From positions 1 to 64,000 of the forward strand of contig VZRR01002858.1 in the NCBI GenBank assembly GCA_013398015.1: DNA of 64,000 nt, given 5' to 3'. The notes under the pieces are model-generated. The model had not been told where the DNA came from. It ran no database searches and saw only the letters and a list, made by a program, of their open reading frames with translations. How positions within the stretch are numbered: position 1 is the first letter of the stretch; each line of letters begins with the position of its first letter. The position numbers and the translations under genes are program-made. The DNA is from Oreocharis arfaki. Its lineage: Eukaryota; Chordata; Aves; Passeriformes; Paramythiidae. Shown in pieces: positions 10,049 to 23,500 of the stretch.

Positions 10049-13000
10049 GTACGTATCCGAAAATGACGAGCTCGGAGTCCTGCTCGTGCTCGCAGCTGTG
10101 TTGAAACCTGGGGGCTTTAGCTTTCTTTGCTTGCTCTCTAGAGTGAAGGCATGGTTGCTAGCATGGAGCTTGAATTAACTCAGCTTACTGTTAGGTAAAG
10201 TGGGAGGGGTTGTGTGGTGCAATGAAATCGAATGTAAATGTTGACTTTCCATTGATATTTTAATTTTCAATGATGGCAGACGGCTTATTGATTTGAAGGT
10301 TTGCAGTGTATCTTTGTTGAGCAGAAAGTCATTGAAAGACCCTCTCTGCAGGAGGGAAACATCTCATACATCTCCAGATTACTGATGTAGAAGTATTTGT
10401 GACAGACAACCATGTGCTCTACCCACGGCATTTATGTTACAAAGGCACTGCACTGATCAGTACATAGGTTTTATAAAAAAGGCCTCACAAGTTCCAGCAG
10501 TGCTCCTGATTGTGGCTTTTGTCATAGAAGAATTTATTCTAATGCTATTAACTCTGATACTGGTATCGATCATGGTCACATGTTTAGCCAAATTGATGAT
10601 ATTATCTTTCATATAAATGGAGTCTCATCTTGTCCTGTACCCTAATTCTGGACATTTCAGCAGCTTTAGTTTGTACCTCTTAATTCCTATTGGGAAATTC
10701 ATTGCAATACAATTATACTATAGGAGATAATACCAGGTTTAGCTTTCACCAGTAAATCATGTATAAACGTGTTTCTGGATGCAGCTCTGGCCATCAGCTT
10801 TTGCAGCAGGGTGTTGTGGTCCAGGACCTTCCTTCACACACAGCACAGCCCTGGCTGTGTAAGGCTAACCCAGGCTCTCAGCAGCTTGTAAGTCTGACAT
10901 GCTGTGACACCTGGTTCTCCAGGATGGTGGGATGTGTTAAAATGCATGGAGCAGTTTGACTCGAGAAGGCTCAAGGCACACAAAAGGATAATCTGGACTC
11001 AGGCATCTTGCACTGTTAGTCAACATCAGCTTTTCTCTTAAACGTGAACCTGAAGCTGCCTTTTACCCACCAGTGATTTAGAGTTTGCAAGATTTCCCTT
11101 TGAAGATTTAGCTTATCTGCAAAGGGTGGTCTCTGTGTGGAGCAGCTAGAAGTTGTCTGTCTTCGTAAGCTTAGATTAGAATAGTGGCTATAGCTTCCTT
11201 CTAATGCCTGAGATAAGGGGCAGAGATCAAACCACAAGGGGAGTCTGGGTCTCAGAGAAAAAAAAAAAGCCATTACTAGAAAAGATGCTATAAATTAATG
11301 AAATAATGAACAGCAGAAGTTAAAGTCTGAAGAGAAACTGGGCGGAACTGCTCCACAGTTCAACTGTGGCTGCATATAATATACCTGTCTTCTTACCACA
11401 TTTAGCTCACATTTCTCTATGCTGTGTATGACTGAGAGGATTTATTTACAGGGGAAATGGGAAAGAGTAAATGATATCAGAAAAAAACATGACAATAGTT
11501 TTGGCCCTGTATACCACTCAGTATTGGGAAACCTCTCCACAAGTTATCATCAGCTTCTCCAAAGACGTGTGCTGTGAAAGACCCTTCCAATTCCCACCCT
11601 GTAGGGCCATGAAAATGTGTCATTTTCATGACTGGGTATGAATCATGCTTAACTCATTATCAGTTATCTAATAACAGGAGCCAACAGCATATACTCACTT
11701 CCAAATGATTTTCTACCATGACTGCAGCAGACAGCCTGATTTTTATGGTGTCCCTGCAACAAACTGGGTTTTAGTTGCTGGCTTTTTTTGGTATTTAGCC
11801 AGCTTTTTTTTCAGTGAGCTGTTCTTTTTTTTCTATACAGACTGTACGGTGAACTCAGACCTGAAATTAATACAGATTGATGGTCATTATTTTTAGGGGC
11901 ATGCATATTGTGAGCCTTTTAGATTATGGCATTGTTAGAATGCTTGCTTTGGAAAGAGCAGAAATATTTGTTATCACCAGTTCCCGGTTATTCCTAGACA
12001 AGACTGCAAAAGATAAGAGTTATCACTGCAGGAAAAAAATGTCAGTAATTGAGGAGGAGGAAATTTCTCTCATAAAGAAAAAAACGTATCATCTATGTTT
12101 AAAGACCATGAAATACAAAGTTTAAGTAAACACCTGAACACCTGAGCTGGCAGACATTCTCAGTTAAGCTGCTGGAAACACTCCTAAGACTACTATTGTC
12201 CCATATGACTTTTGCCTTTGTGCTATGTTGACAAAGCAGACAGAATTCAGTGTTTGCCATCTGCTAAGGGAGGTGTCCGAGGTGTTTCCTTCTGCAGAGG
12301 GGTCTGTGCTATGCGGGGGGCAGGTGTTGCTTGGGCACCTACTACAGGGCACACCTAGGAGAAGCACAGTTGCTTTAATATTTGTATGTAGGAGCAGTCT
12401 CTAAACCCTCACACTGTAATTTCGTGTAATTTCCAACCATGTCTATCGTGGTTTATCCAGTAAGATTGAGAGTCCATGGCAAGGGCGTTCTCCCTCAGGA
12501 CAGCCAGATCAAAAGGAGCAATACTCTGGATAGGAAAGATTTGAAAAGATGCAGCATTTCAGTTGCTGAAGGAAGAATTTTAGTAAGTGAGGTAGGATAC
12601 AAATATCTATACTAAACTCACTGTGAGCCACTGTTTCCTTAGTGCAGTCTGACTCATACATAATTTTATTCCCCGGTCTTTGCCTTTTTGGCTGAGGAAG
12701 AGTGGACTTGTCATACACAACCCATTGGGAGCTGCATCTCCACAGGGTGCAGAGATAGGAGGCTATTCTCTTCTCAGCTCTGAAAGATCTCCTGGAACCA
12801 CAGAGAGGTCACGAAAATTAGTATTTGCTTTTTAAGGAAGTAAATCCACACAGTTATTTAAATTAGAAATACAGAGTTTGTTGTCCATTTTACACTGAAA
12901 ATACAGATTAAAAAACAGTTTAAGAAATTTTTGACTGCAAATCAGATGGTTTTGCAGACAAAAATTTTAGGTGATGATTTTCAGAGGTTGTTCATTAAAC

Positions 13001-14589
13001 TTAACAATGTAAGCTAATGGGCTAATATTTAAAAGTGCTGGGCATTCAAAGTTCAAGCAGACTGTCAGGTTCTTAGCTCCTCTGCAATTCAGGGTAGATA
13101 AAGTTTGAATCTGGGGTCCTGCTGGGGTCATTGGCAAAATTGTCATTGATTTCAAAAGGCCAGGATCTCACTTATGATTTTGCAAAATCTTGATCGTGCT
13201 GTTGAGATTTCCCACATGCAGTCATAGTACAACATGAGGACTTACAGATGCCTGGTCAGGGCCTTGGTGTCTGTTGAGATAAGTCTTCCATGGACATACA
13301 TGTGGATGCGGAGAGTTTTCTTCGCTCCCTTCTTAAATCTGAAAATATGTGCCTGACCTAAAACTCAGCAGAACAACAGATAAAGCTCTGGGCTGAATTA
13401 CTTGGCTGGAAGTGTTGAGACGATGGAGCAATCCCCTTGCTTTGAACTTTTCCATAAGTGCTTCTCAATTATAACTTCTAATTTTCTTAAAAAAACCAAC
13501 AACCCAACTTTTGAAAGATACCGAGATCTCTGCATTCCTCTCAGTGGGAATGGAGGGAGCTTAGCACACTTCAGCATGTTGCCCCGAAAAATATAGTAGT
13601 CATTTCATGAAACCAACATCTGTCCTGTGCCACAGTTTGCCAGGTTAAAGCTGCATGTTTAAAAGTTAGAAAGCTGTGTGACCTTCCACGAGCCCTAGAC
13701 TCCTAATCCACTTCATAGCTCTTCAAATTTTAACTTCAGTTTCCTGCTTCCTTCTTTGTGCTTCCCAGTGCAGGCTTTTCACCTGTGGAGTGAAACCTGT
13801 CTCCTCTCTGATGGAATACTATTTCCCAGGCTGTGATCCACATCCTCACAAAAAGATAATCAGAGACAGGAAAGCAATAAACTTTTATTCCCTAGAAGGA
13901 CTTGGCATCACTAAGATCAATAAACTTTCCAATCTCCTCTCTCTCTCTTAGCAGATAAGACTTGTGAGTAGATTGGTTTCTTTTGAAATGGGAAAGAAAA
14001 ATGTTAGGGAAAACAGTTTGACACTGCTATCACGGAAGGTAGGATAATTACTTAAAAGGAGCCAAATTTCTGAAGTGAAATAACCATATTGGACAGGATG
14101 AAAATCTCTGCAAAACAGCGTTGTTGACTCTTCACTGAAGAATTGATCTTTGTTGAAGGGAGTGTTGAGTGTTTGTAGAAACACATCTCCTGTGCTGCCT
14201 CAGTCTTACAAGCTTATTTTGTCCCATGCCAGGTGCCTTTGCCTCGTGGGCAGTCAGTCCACTGAACCACTGAGCAGACGGGCGCCTCTTGTGATGTGTC
14301 ACACTATAATTTTTCCTATGCCTTGCAGTAGGATTTGAGGAGGCTGTTCTCAAAACTTTCCTTAATGTGTGATCAGCCAGCATTAGTGGCTCGCTTGGTG
14401 CCGGCACCAAGGCCCATTTCTGAAGACCCATCCGTCTTGGAAACTTCCAGCAGCAGATGAAAACCCAAATGTTGCAAATTGAATCATTTGGTATTTTGTA
14501 GTCGGTCTCTGCTGCAGTCCATTATTTTGTACTGTCTTGTTGACTAAGGAGGAAAATTAATCTCTGTGCAGTTTATAACATAGTGTTTA

Positions 14590-14725
14590 AATATTTGTAG
14601 GCATTTGTTGTCTTCACTTAATCTTTTTCTAATCTGAGGAGATTCAGTTCTTTCAACCTTCCCTAATGGATCTTCTTTTTAATTATTTTTAATCAGTTTG
14701 TTACTGTCCTTCAGGGGAAGCTTTG
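14590..14725. mobile_element. Possible ancient CR1/L3-like repeat relic
   Basis: The run CACTTAATCTTTTTCTAATC, GAGGAGATTCAGTTCTTTCA and ACCTTCCCTAATGG resembles the part of the same ancient repeat class that describes (in consensus) CTTAACCTTCTCTTTGATAA and the following sequence. The match is partial and old; no ends are visible. Confidence 0.35.
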
Positions 14726-17374
14726 TCTCTGAGTTAAATACAATTTGGCCGGTGCCCTGTCTCTAGAAAGGTTTTCATCTTTGTGTGAAATGTGCCCTCT
14801 GCAGCTGGAGACCTGTGACACTGCATGCAAATCTATCCACTGCAGCCTCAGTTGTACGTGCCTGGTCTCTCCACTGCCCTGCATGTGAGCACTTGTGCAT
14901 ATAAATGAAAACAAAGCACAGAGAAATTGCAAAACACAGCCATAGGTTGCTGTATTGGGCTGCTCACATTGCTGGGTAGTGGAGAACCTGGTTCTGAGTT
15001 GTTTTGCTTGCCCCTTACAGCTTGAATTCTAGGATTGAGTAATTCTGCTTGATTCTGCTTGAAGATTATTAATAATGAGCCACCTCGAGCCTGCCATCAG
15101 TTTTGGAGTCTTTGCTTTGACCCATGTCATTTGGACAACACTTCAGAATACTTGGTCAAGCCTCTGAAAATAACATGCAGTGCCTCCAGGAACAATTTAC
15201 CTCAAGGTTTTAAGTGTAAACTAAAGAGTGTGGTATTATTATAGATGGACTAAGGCCAAGTCTGGATGAGATCCAGGGCACTAACCTGTCCCTGGAAGAG
15301 ATGCCCAAACTGGCACACAATAAGTTGACTCCTTCAGATTTAAAAAATGCTTGTTAGTCTTTCCCAGCCCCTAGGCAAGAAAATGAGTTAATAGTCTAAA
15401 ACAATGCAGTAGAGCCACCACAGTGTAGTGAGAGACACAAGGCAGTGAGACTGAATCAGTGCAAACCTTCAGCAGCATCACATCCCCAGGGACAGCAGAG
15501 AGAAACATATGGAGGTGCAGTGGGTTAAACAGGCTGTCCTGGAACTTCCCTCCACCTCTCAGTCTTTGAGATCATGCTTTCAAGAGTTGCTAGATCAGCT
15601 TGAAACACGGGCTTGCAGTCACCCTTACAGTTCCCATCGTGAAGTCAAAATGGAACAAATTGAACAACAGATGTAATTTACTTTGCTGACAGCATTGACA
15701 GATCCTGTGAGCTTTTCTCACCCCCCTCCTCCAGCCTGTTGCAGCCAATGAGGAAGACGTGAGAAATTCAGAGATACTGCCACAAAGTGGAAGACATTAA
15801 ACGCAGAGCTGCAACCCCCAATTTTCGCCAGCTGTGTTTTTCCTTCTAACCCTTTATTCTTGCAGCACTTAAGCTTGAATTAGTAAGGCTTTCCACAAAA
15901 GAGAATGATCTGATTCTAAGAATGTATCTGTCTACATGTTTCCATGGTGTTTATTCCCCATCCACCTCCGCCCCTCCAAGAAAATGCTGGGCTTTTATTG
16001 TTGTGGGGTTTTTTAATCGTCTTTTTGGCAGGGGTTTGCATGAATGTGAAAAATTTACGAAGAATAAGCACGCAAGCAAGAGCAACCCATCACTGTGACT
16101 GCAGAGGTTATTTCATCTCCATCTGCTGTAACAGTGGTGGGTAAGAGGAGAGGGCCCGTAGTTCAGAGCACTGAAGGGCCACAGCATTAATGCACTGAAA
16201 AAGCAGTTTCCACATTTAATTTGCATAAATGCTGACCTCAATCTGTTTTCCTTTTCCTCGTTTACAACTGCACATGCAACCATAATTGTTGCTGTACCAC
16301 TGACTTAAGAGTGAGTAACGGTAGTGACTTACTCATTGGCACCTGCCACAAAAACCTGCTGCTGAACATTTGTTCCATGCACTTGTTGTGTGAAACCAAG
16401 TTCTTATGAGCCCTTCAGAACTCAACTTTGGACTTCTCAGCCCTCTTCCTCTCTATGAAAAGAAATTCTCCATTAAAAATAAGCTTTTTTGGGTTGGTTA
16501 TGGGAGGTGTTAATAGACGCCCTCTGCCCAGTGCTCCTGTGTGGAAAGGACCTTTTTAATACCCCTGTCTTTCTGTCGCCCTTTCACTTTTCTTTCTTCT
16601 TTTGTTCTTCTTTAGACTGTATCCTAATTGCTGCTGTCTAATCACCACAGAGACCTTTCTTGTCTCTAATCTTTAATATTTAGTCCCAGAGCTATAAAAT
16701 AAAGAGCTAAACTACTGGGACATTTATACACGACTTAGGATTTTGAGTGCCTCTGTTTGTGGGTGCACTGCTCGAGCCCTACCACCAGTTTTATCAAGAA
16801 ATGGTGATTGATGCCTTCTGAAAAAATAATCATCAGATTTGTTAGCTGTGGACCCAAAACTACTACACAAATTCACAACTAACAGACAGGTTCATTATCT
16901 AGATCCTGGGAAAGAAAAAGACAAGGAAATACGCCTAAGGTCAGGACACAAGTCATGTCTCTAGAACTATTTATTAAATTAATGTTTACTTTAACTTGTT
17001 TCAACATCTTGCTTTTAAGACAAAGGGCGATACAACTAAACCTTCACCAGCCTTACTGTGGATTTTAAGTCCTTCCTGCCTGCAAAGAGAATTGATCCAT
17101 TAATATTGGCTTTATTCCTTGATTTCAGAGGGAGTTCTGCTGGGGCAGGACTTGAGGGCTCAGTATGATGAGTGGTCATGCCATCATAAGTGTGTAGTTT
17201 ATCTGCACCCATGGCCCACTCTACAACTGTCTCTTTGTAACTCCAATCCTCTGAACTGCACCCAAATTGGAGACCTAAAACCAATATTGGGCTCATCTTC
17301 CGAAAGATACAAAGCGACCAGAAGTAGGAAATGGAGGGTTTAGAAGTCAATCAGAGGAATCAGTCTTCCTACTG

Positions 17375-18086
17375 GGAAGGACTCGTGGGTTTTGGTGGAT
17401 GAGAGGCTGGACGTGACCCGGCAACGTGCACTCACAGCCTAGAGAGCCAACTGTGTCCTGGGCTGGATCCAGAGCACTGTGGGCAGCAGGGGAAGGAGGA
17501 GATTCTGCCCCTCTGCTCAGCTCTGGTGAGACCCCACCTCCAGCCCTGGGGTCTGTGCTGTGCAGCCTTGTGCTGCATCCAGCCCTGGGGTCCCCAGCAC
17601 AGGCGGGACATGGAGCTGTTGGAGTGAGGGTAGAGAAGGGCTCTGAAGATGATCAGAGGCCTGGAGAACCTCTCCTGTGAGGAAATTCTGTGATTCTGTG
17701 AAAGGCTAAGAGAGAGGAGGTTGTTCAGCCAGGAGAAGAGAAGGCTCCAGGGAGGCCTCCCAGTACCTAAAGGGGGCCTACAAAGGAGCTGGAGAGGCAC
17801 TCTTTACAAGGGCATGTAGTGGTGGCACAAGGGGTAATGAATTAAAACTGAAAGTGGGCAGATTTAGATCAGATATAAGGAAAAAATGTTTACAATGAGG
17901 GTGGGGAAACACTGGCACATGTTGCACAGGGAGGTGCTGGATGCCCCATCCCTGGAAACATTCGAGGTCATGTTGGACAGGACTCTGGGCAACTTGATCT
18001 CATGGAAGGTGTCCCCTCTCATGGCAGGAGGTTGGACTAGATGGCCTTTAAAGGTCCTTTCAAACCCAAACTATTCTATGAATATT
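17375..18086 (+). mobile_element. CR1 LINE, 3' part, + strand
   Basis: About 710 bp matching the end of CR1 ORF2 and the 3' untranslated region. Recognisable blocks are the ORF2 tail (GCTGGACGTGACCCGGCAAC, GTCCTGGGCTGGATCCAGAG), the GTTGTTCAGCCAGGAGAAGA block, TTTAGATCAGATATAAGGAA and the closing GGTTGGACTAGATGGCCTTT ... TTCTATGAAT. The copy is 5' truncated as usual for CR1 and is diverged, with broken frames. CR1 is the dominant LINE of birds and also occurs in other reptiles. It contains an odd inner copy of the terminal octamer (see findings). Confidence 0.93.
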
Positions 18087-20489
18087 TACCGCAGAGCGGC
18101 GACTCTGTTTGCTTTTAAAGCATATCTAGAACAAATCAGTCAGGACGTTGTGCTGATCCTGCCCACGTGGTGTTGCTTACAAGACTCCTAAGAAAAGGAG
18201 AGGGGGCAGTCTTGTCTGTCAGTAATGCAGTTGCACCTCATTCAGGCTCTTTGATTGCAATTTCTCCAGCAAACCTCTAGTGCTTTTACAATATCTCTGA
18301 GTGCCTATCAGATGAAGGTGTATTATCTGTGTGCTAGGAGTTCTAGATACTGTACTTTTTATTGGAGAGTTTTGGATGTGATTTCACAACTGGAAACTGG
18401 ATTAATTATCTAAAATGTAGAATTTTCCTAGGATTCCTAGGCTGGGAACTGGATAAGGAGGAACTTGGCATACATTGATCAAGTGCAAAAAAATAATTGG
18501 CAGTCTTGCCTTCACTTATCAATGAAGGTAGTGATTATCTACATCTTACAGTACTGTTTTTCATAGCTTTTATTTTTAAGGACTTAATTGACTATGGAAA
18601 TCAATGAATAGTGTGTGCTTGTATATCCCTGCGTGTGCAGCAATCAGTGCTGTTCTGTTGTGGTTGTGGAGGAATTGGCTATCAGTCTACGCTGAAAGAA
18701 ATAGAAGCACTTATAGAACAGCAATACAGTAATACTGGCAGAAAATCCTTTCTGGATAATCAGCCATGCAAATGTAAATGCAAAATAAACAGAGACAGGA
18801 AGGGATAGCCCAGAATTCTAAGAAAAAAAAATGAAATTTTTATGTTTGGTAACCCACCATCGTAGGGGATGTTTTTATGCTTGAATTGAGCACTTTATTC
18901 TTTTGGAGTGAATTGCCAAAGACTTTAAAGGACGAAAAGGTTTTTAAGTAGCAGTAAGAGATGGAACTGCTGCAGTGGCTGTAATGAAAGAGCTGTGGCT
19001 AAATGGCCTTTGGGCTCTTGGATAACTTTTTCAAAGCACAACCTTTTCCTTTTAAAGGGAGGAAAAAGCTGTACACACTTACGTGGGAATAAGGCAGTTC
19101 CCGTAAAGATCCGTGACTTTTACCTCTGGAGCTCTGAATTCAAATCCTGATTAAGTCACACCAGTTCAAACAATTTTTAGAGGTCACTACATGGCATTTC
19201 TGTAAATTGCAAATTCACTCAACAAGCACCCCTGTAATCAGTCACATGAGAGAGCCTTCATGGCCCCTCTAGGGGTTCCTGGCTTTGGCAGAACCCTGCA
19301 GATGGATCGATGGCATGAACCTCCCCTAAGCAGATCTAGTGCTCAGGAGCATGAAGAGCAGAGTACTGAGCAGGCCGAAGTGATATCGCTTTTGATGTCA
19401 GCTGTTGAGTACAGAAGAGGTAGGGAAAATGGTGTGTCAGCCATCTGTATCAGCAAGCAGAATGGATCAAGAGCAAGATGGCACAGCAAACTGCAGGATG
19501 AGTTTGTGGAAAGTCCTGAAGACCTGCTCAGTCTGGGCCTCGTGTCTTTCAGAGCCTGTCTGGGTCAATGCTTGGCCTGTTGTTTCCTCTCTGGTCTGTA
19601 TGACCCAGACAGCTTCAGAGCAGACAGAGTGACCTGAGCCACCACTGAAAAAAACCAACTAACTTCTGAGGGAACAGTTTAGAGGGAATTTTTTACATCC
19701 TCTAAGTGCAGCAGTTTCGGCACACTCTAGAGTGTGAGTTGCTTTATCACTTGGCAGTAATTGAATTTCAATATTTCACTTTTGGTTAACATGTTCCATG
19801 TTAAACTGAATTGAAATGCGTTTAATTTTTTTTCTCTTTTACATATTAAGCCTGGAGAAAGTGAGTGAGGTGGCAAAGTAAGAGTTTTATTGGAGCTCAG
19901 AATTCTTCTTTGATATAAAGAATTCTTGCCGTATAAGTGGTGTTTTTAGTGGGAGTTCAGAATCCCTGTATTGCCAAACATGCTGCAGAGATACGTAGCA
20001 CCCTCCAATTTCCACAGAAAAACAGAGAAGTCCCTCAAGAAAGCACAAAATTGCAGGTGGGATGGGAGGACGTATAAATGGTAGCTTCCTGATTATTTTT
20101 GCTTTCCCTCCCCTAGCTGACTAGAGGAATTTCCCAGGGAAATTTGTACTAACAAAATTTAATATGCTGAGATTTTGTCAGCAAATCCACTCTGAGATAG
20201 CTGATTTGCCATGATAACGCACGTCCCTTTGGAACACTACTAGTGCTAATAGAAGTTGCAGCTTTGTGAAAACAAAAGCCGGTAACACTGCTGGGTTTTT
20301 CTAAGAGAAGGGAGAGCCCAACTTTTTTTTCCTCTATTTTGAAAAGTGTGAAGTCAAATGGCCTTTGCCATCTGTTGAAGCTGTAGAGTAAACTCGTGTG
20401 AAGGCCATTTGAAATCACAGGTTTAACCAGGACACTGGCAAACACATTCAGTGTTTCCCCTCTAGTGCTGGACATGCTGTTGGTGCCAG

Positions 20490-20548
20490 GTTGGTGGTTG
20501 GACTTGATCTTTAGAGGCCTTTTCCAGCCTTACTGGTTCTGTGATTCC
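20490..20548 (+). mobile_element. CR1 3' end fragment, + strand
   Basis: A 60-bp remnant resembling the extreme CR1 3' end: GGTTGGTGGTTGGACTTGAT, then a TTTAGAGGCCTTTTCCAGCC block, then TTCTGTGATTCC. Everything 5' of it is missing, a very short 5'-truncated insertion. Confidence 0.8.
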
Positions 20549-23500
20549 CTACCTCTCCAGCAAGCACAAACTGCTGTGCTGGAGAAGTGTGGGATCAGGA
20601 ATCATTTTCAACAGAAATTACTTTCAGAGGAAAACAGTTCGGTTCAACCCTTGTGTGCCACAGACACTTTGGCCTGCTGGTATTTGAATGCAAGCTGTAA
20701 TTCTCTTCCTTACCCTCAGACAGAGACCTTGTATTTTCCATAATAGCTCAGTCTGGTAAAGAACATCAGACTAAAAAACAACGCACACCCAAGCTGAAAA
20801 CAGATGAAATAAGAATGTGGAACTTTACTAACAAATGAAATAATGTTGTGGAGTTCAGTGGTTATATACTGAGAGCTAAAAAACACAGTGGAAGGACTCA
20901 GGGACAACACACAGTCAGTATCACTCATCTGGGACTAGATAGTTGAAAGTTTGGTCTTTTTCTATGTTTCTCTGACTTTATACAGTCTTTTCCAGCTGAT
21001 AAAATGTGCATGTCCTTAAAAACGTGGGGCCTGTATTTAATGAGTGATGGAAATGTGACTCAGTGCTGCTGTAAAAAATAAACATGGCAAATTCAAGTGG
21101 TAGCAAGGCACTTCCCTCAAACTGTGTGCAACTAAAGCAAATATGGTTTGCTCCATGTAACAGCACAATGGCATTCCTGTAAAACTTTAGAGAAGCTCAT
21201 ATGAGTTATTTTAGATAATTTCACTTTGCCATCAAGCAGATGACCTGGTTCTGAGGCAGAGCTGATCTCAGCTCCGGCCTTGCTCTGGAGCAGGTAGCAG
21301 CAACCTGGTTGGACTCTGCTGCAGGACTCCTGCCTTTGCACAGTCTCCCCAGGAAGCTCAAGCCAGTCGAGGAGCATCTCCTGCAGGAGTGTGTTCCCTC
21401 GTGGCTCTGGAGTCTGAGCCCCAGCACTGCTTCCATTTGTCTTCTGTGCAGTGCTGTGTGGGGAAGCTTGGTCACTTCTGGAGACCTCACCCTCTTGGCA
21501 GGGACATCAGGCAGGATAGCAGTGAACTATAGCTTACCAAAAGCTTTTAATTAATAAACCACAAATTAAGGTTCACCCGGATCAGGGCAGGTGTACTTAG
21601 GTGAGGACATTTACGGCAGATTCAACATCTTTGATCTTTGAAGATCTTCAGTCTTTTTCAGGAGGGGTGAAGAAGCAACCCCTGTGGAATCCCTGTTCTC
21701 AGATCTGTCTGCCACCTTCCCCTTCTCTCTTCTGGACTCATCTTCCATTGCTGCAGTTTCTTTGATTCTTTCTCAAGGGTTCTCTGTTGCAAATTAGTCT
21801 TGAGGTTTCTGTTGTCCTCATCATGGCAGTCCTTTCTCAGTTAATGGCTCCATTTAGCTCCTGCAGAGAGTTCTGTACAAATTGCCAATGTTTCTGCCTC
21901 ACAGTGGAATTTTAATTTGCTCTTTCCATCACTACAGAGTATACAGAACGATTAGGGAACCAAGCTACACATAGGAGTCCTCTTATTTTTCCTACTGCCC
22001 ACATATGATGAATCTTGCCTACATTATTCATTTTTATCCTACAGTGGCTGTATAGCAGAATAACCTGTCTGGAGCATTCTCTGCCCTGGTTCATGATCCC
22101 TGTGCCCTTGTCTTCACCCAGCTCTGTCTTGCCTTCCTCATGAAGACACTGAAAAAAGCCTTATTGATGGTTATATGCACCTAGGGAATAAACACACAGA
22201 ATCTGTAAAATTCCATCATCGAGGTAACACAGTAGAGCCTTTAAAATAAGAGCTTGGAGGAGACAACTCAGCTTAAAATTTCCCTTTTCCTTCAGTACTT
22301 AAAAGAAATGTGGTTGTCAAAACAGGACCAGCTGATCAAGTGCTGCTCGTTCCTTTGACTGTCACCTGCTCAGACTGAAGCTGGGTTGAACTCTCTGGTC
22401 TCTCCTTTGCATCCATCTGATAGCACCAGCTACAAGATGTGGACTGTTTAGGAGCAGTTTGAAGGAGTGACTGTGGCTTAGAGTCCCTCTAAGACTATCA
22501 GGGTATTGATGCTTGGCAAGAAATTCTACCCAAAGAGCAAAGACATCTGAAGGCCTTTGCCTGTATTTTAAGCCATTGCTCCTAAGTCCATAAAAGTAAA
22601 TCTAGTTTATTTTCGTTTTTACAGTTTTGCTTATTATGAAATTTGGAGGTTTTGTAATATTTTAACCCCCATCTCTCTCTCTCATTGCCTTGAGTGAGCT
22701 CTGAGACCATAAATTCCCACTCTTTTTCACCTGTCCTAAAGACTCAGAACATCTGAAAGACCATTCCAGGTCGACAAGATGATAATACTTTTCATGATGC
22801 ACTGGAACTTAAAGATGGAAATGCTTAAATGTTTTTGTCATTTTTTAGTCACTGTGTACGTTAAGCTTCAATTTTTTTTCCCAGGGAATTTCTGAAAACA
22901 AACTCCTAATGATACATTCCTCCCCATCCCGTGTCCCAGCCTATTCAAGCAAAGCACTTGTGCACATCAGCTCATTTCCACTGGTAACAATAATATTGAC
23001 CATTGGCCTCAGTGGAATTATTCATTTGCCTTAAATTATGCGCATACATGATTGCTGGATTAAAAACCAACCAAGCAAAGACAACTAATTAGATTTTAAA
23101 TAATGAAGGATCTGCAAGGTGGAATCTGCATCCTTAGCGTAATAATGCACTAAATCCACTTTTTAGGCTATGTGCTAGGTACCAGGAAATGTGATCCTTT
23201 CCTTGCTGCTTTTCTGAATGCTGAATTCAGATGGATATATGTTGTGTGTATAGACTTGAAGTGCATGTGGAGAGCAGCCAGGGATTTTTCAAGTAAAAGT
23301 ATGGGGTTTTTTCATGTCTTTATTGACATGACGTGCAGCAACTTCACAGCATTCAGGCTCCAAACAAACCAGCAGATTCAGGATATGCAGGATTTCAGTG
23401 ACAAAGAAGCAATCTCACAGCTTGCCCCACAGGTTGGGACAAGTGCTTATGGAGTCTGTCATACAGAGAAAGTCAGTTTTAGTACTGTGTCCCACATAAC

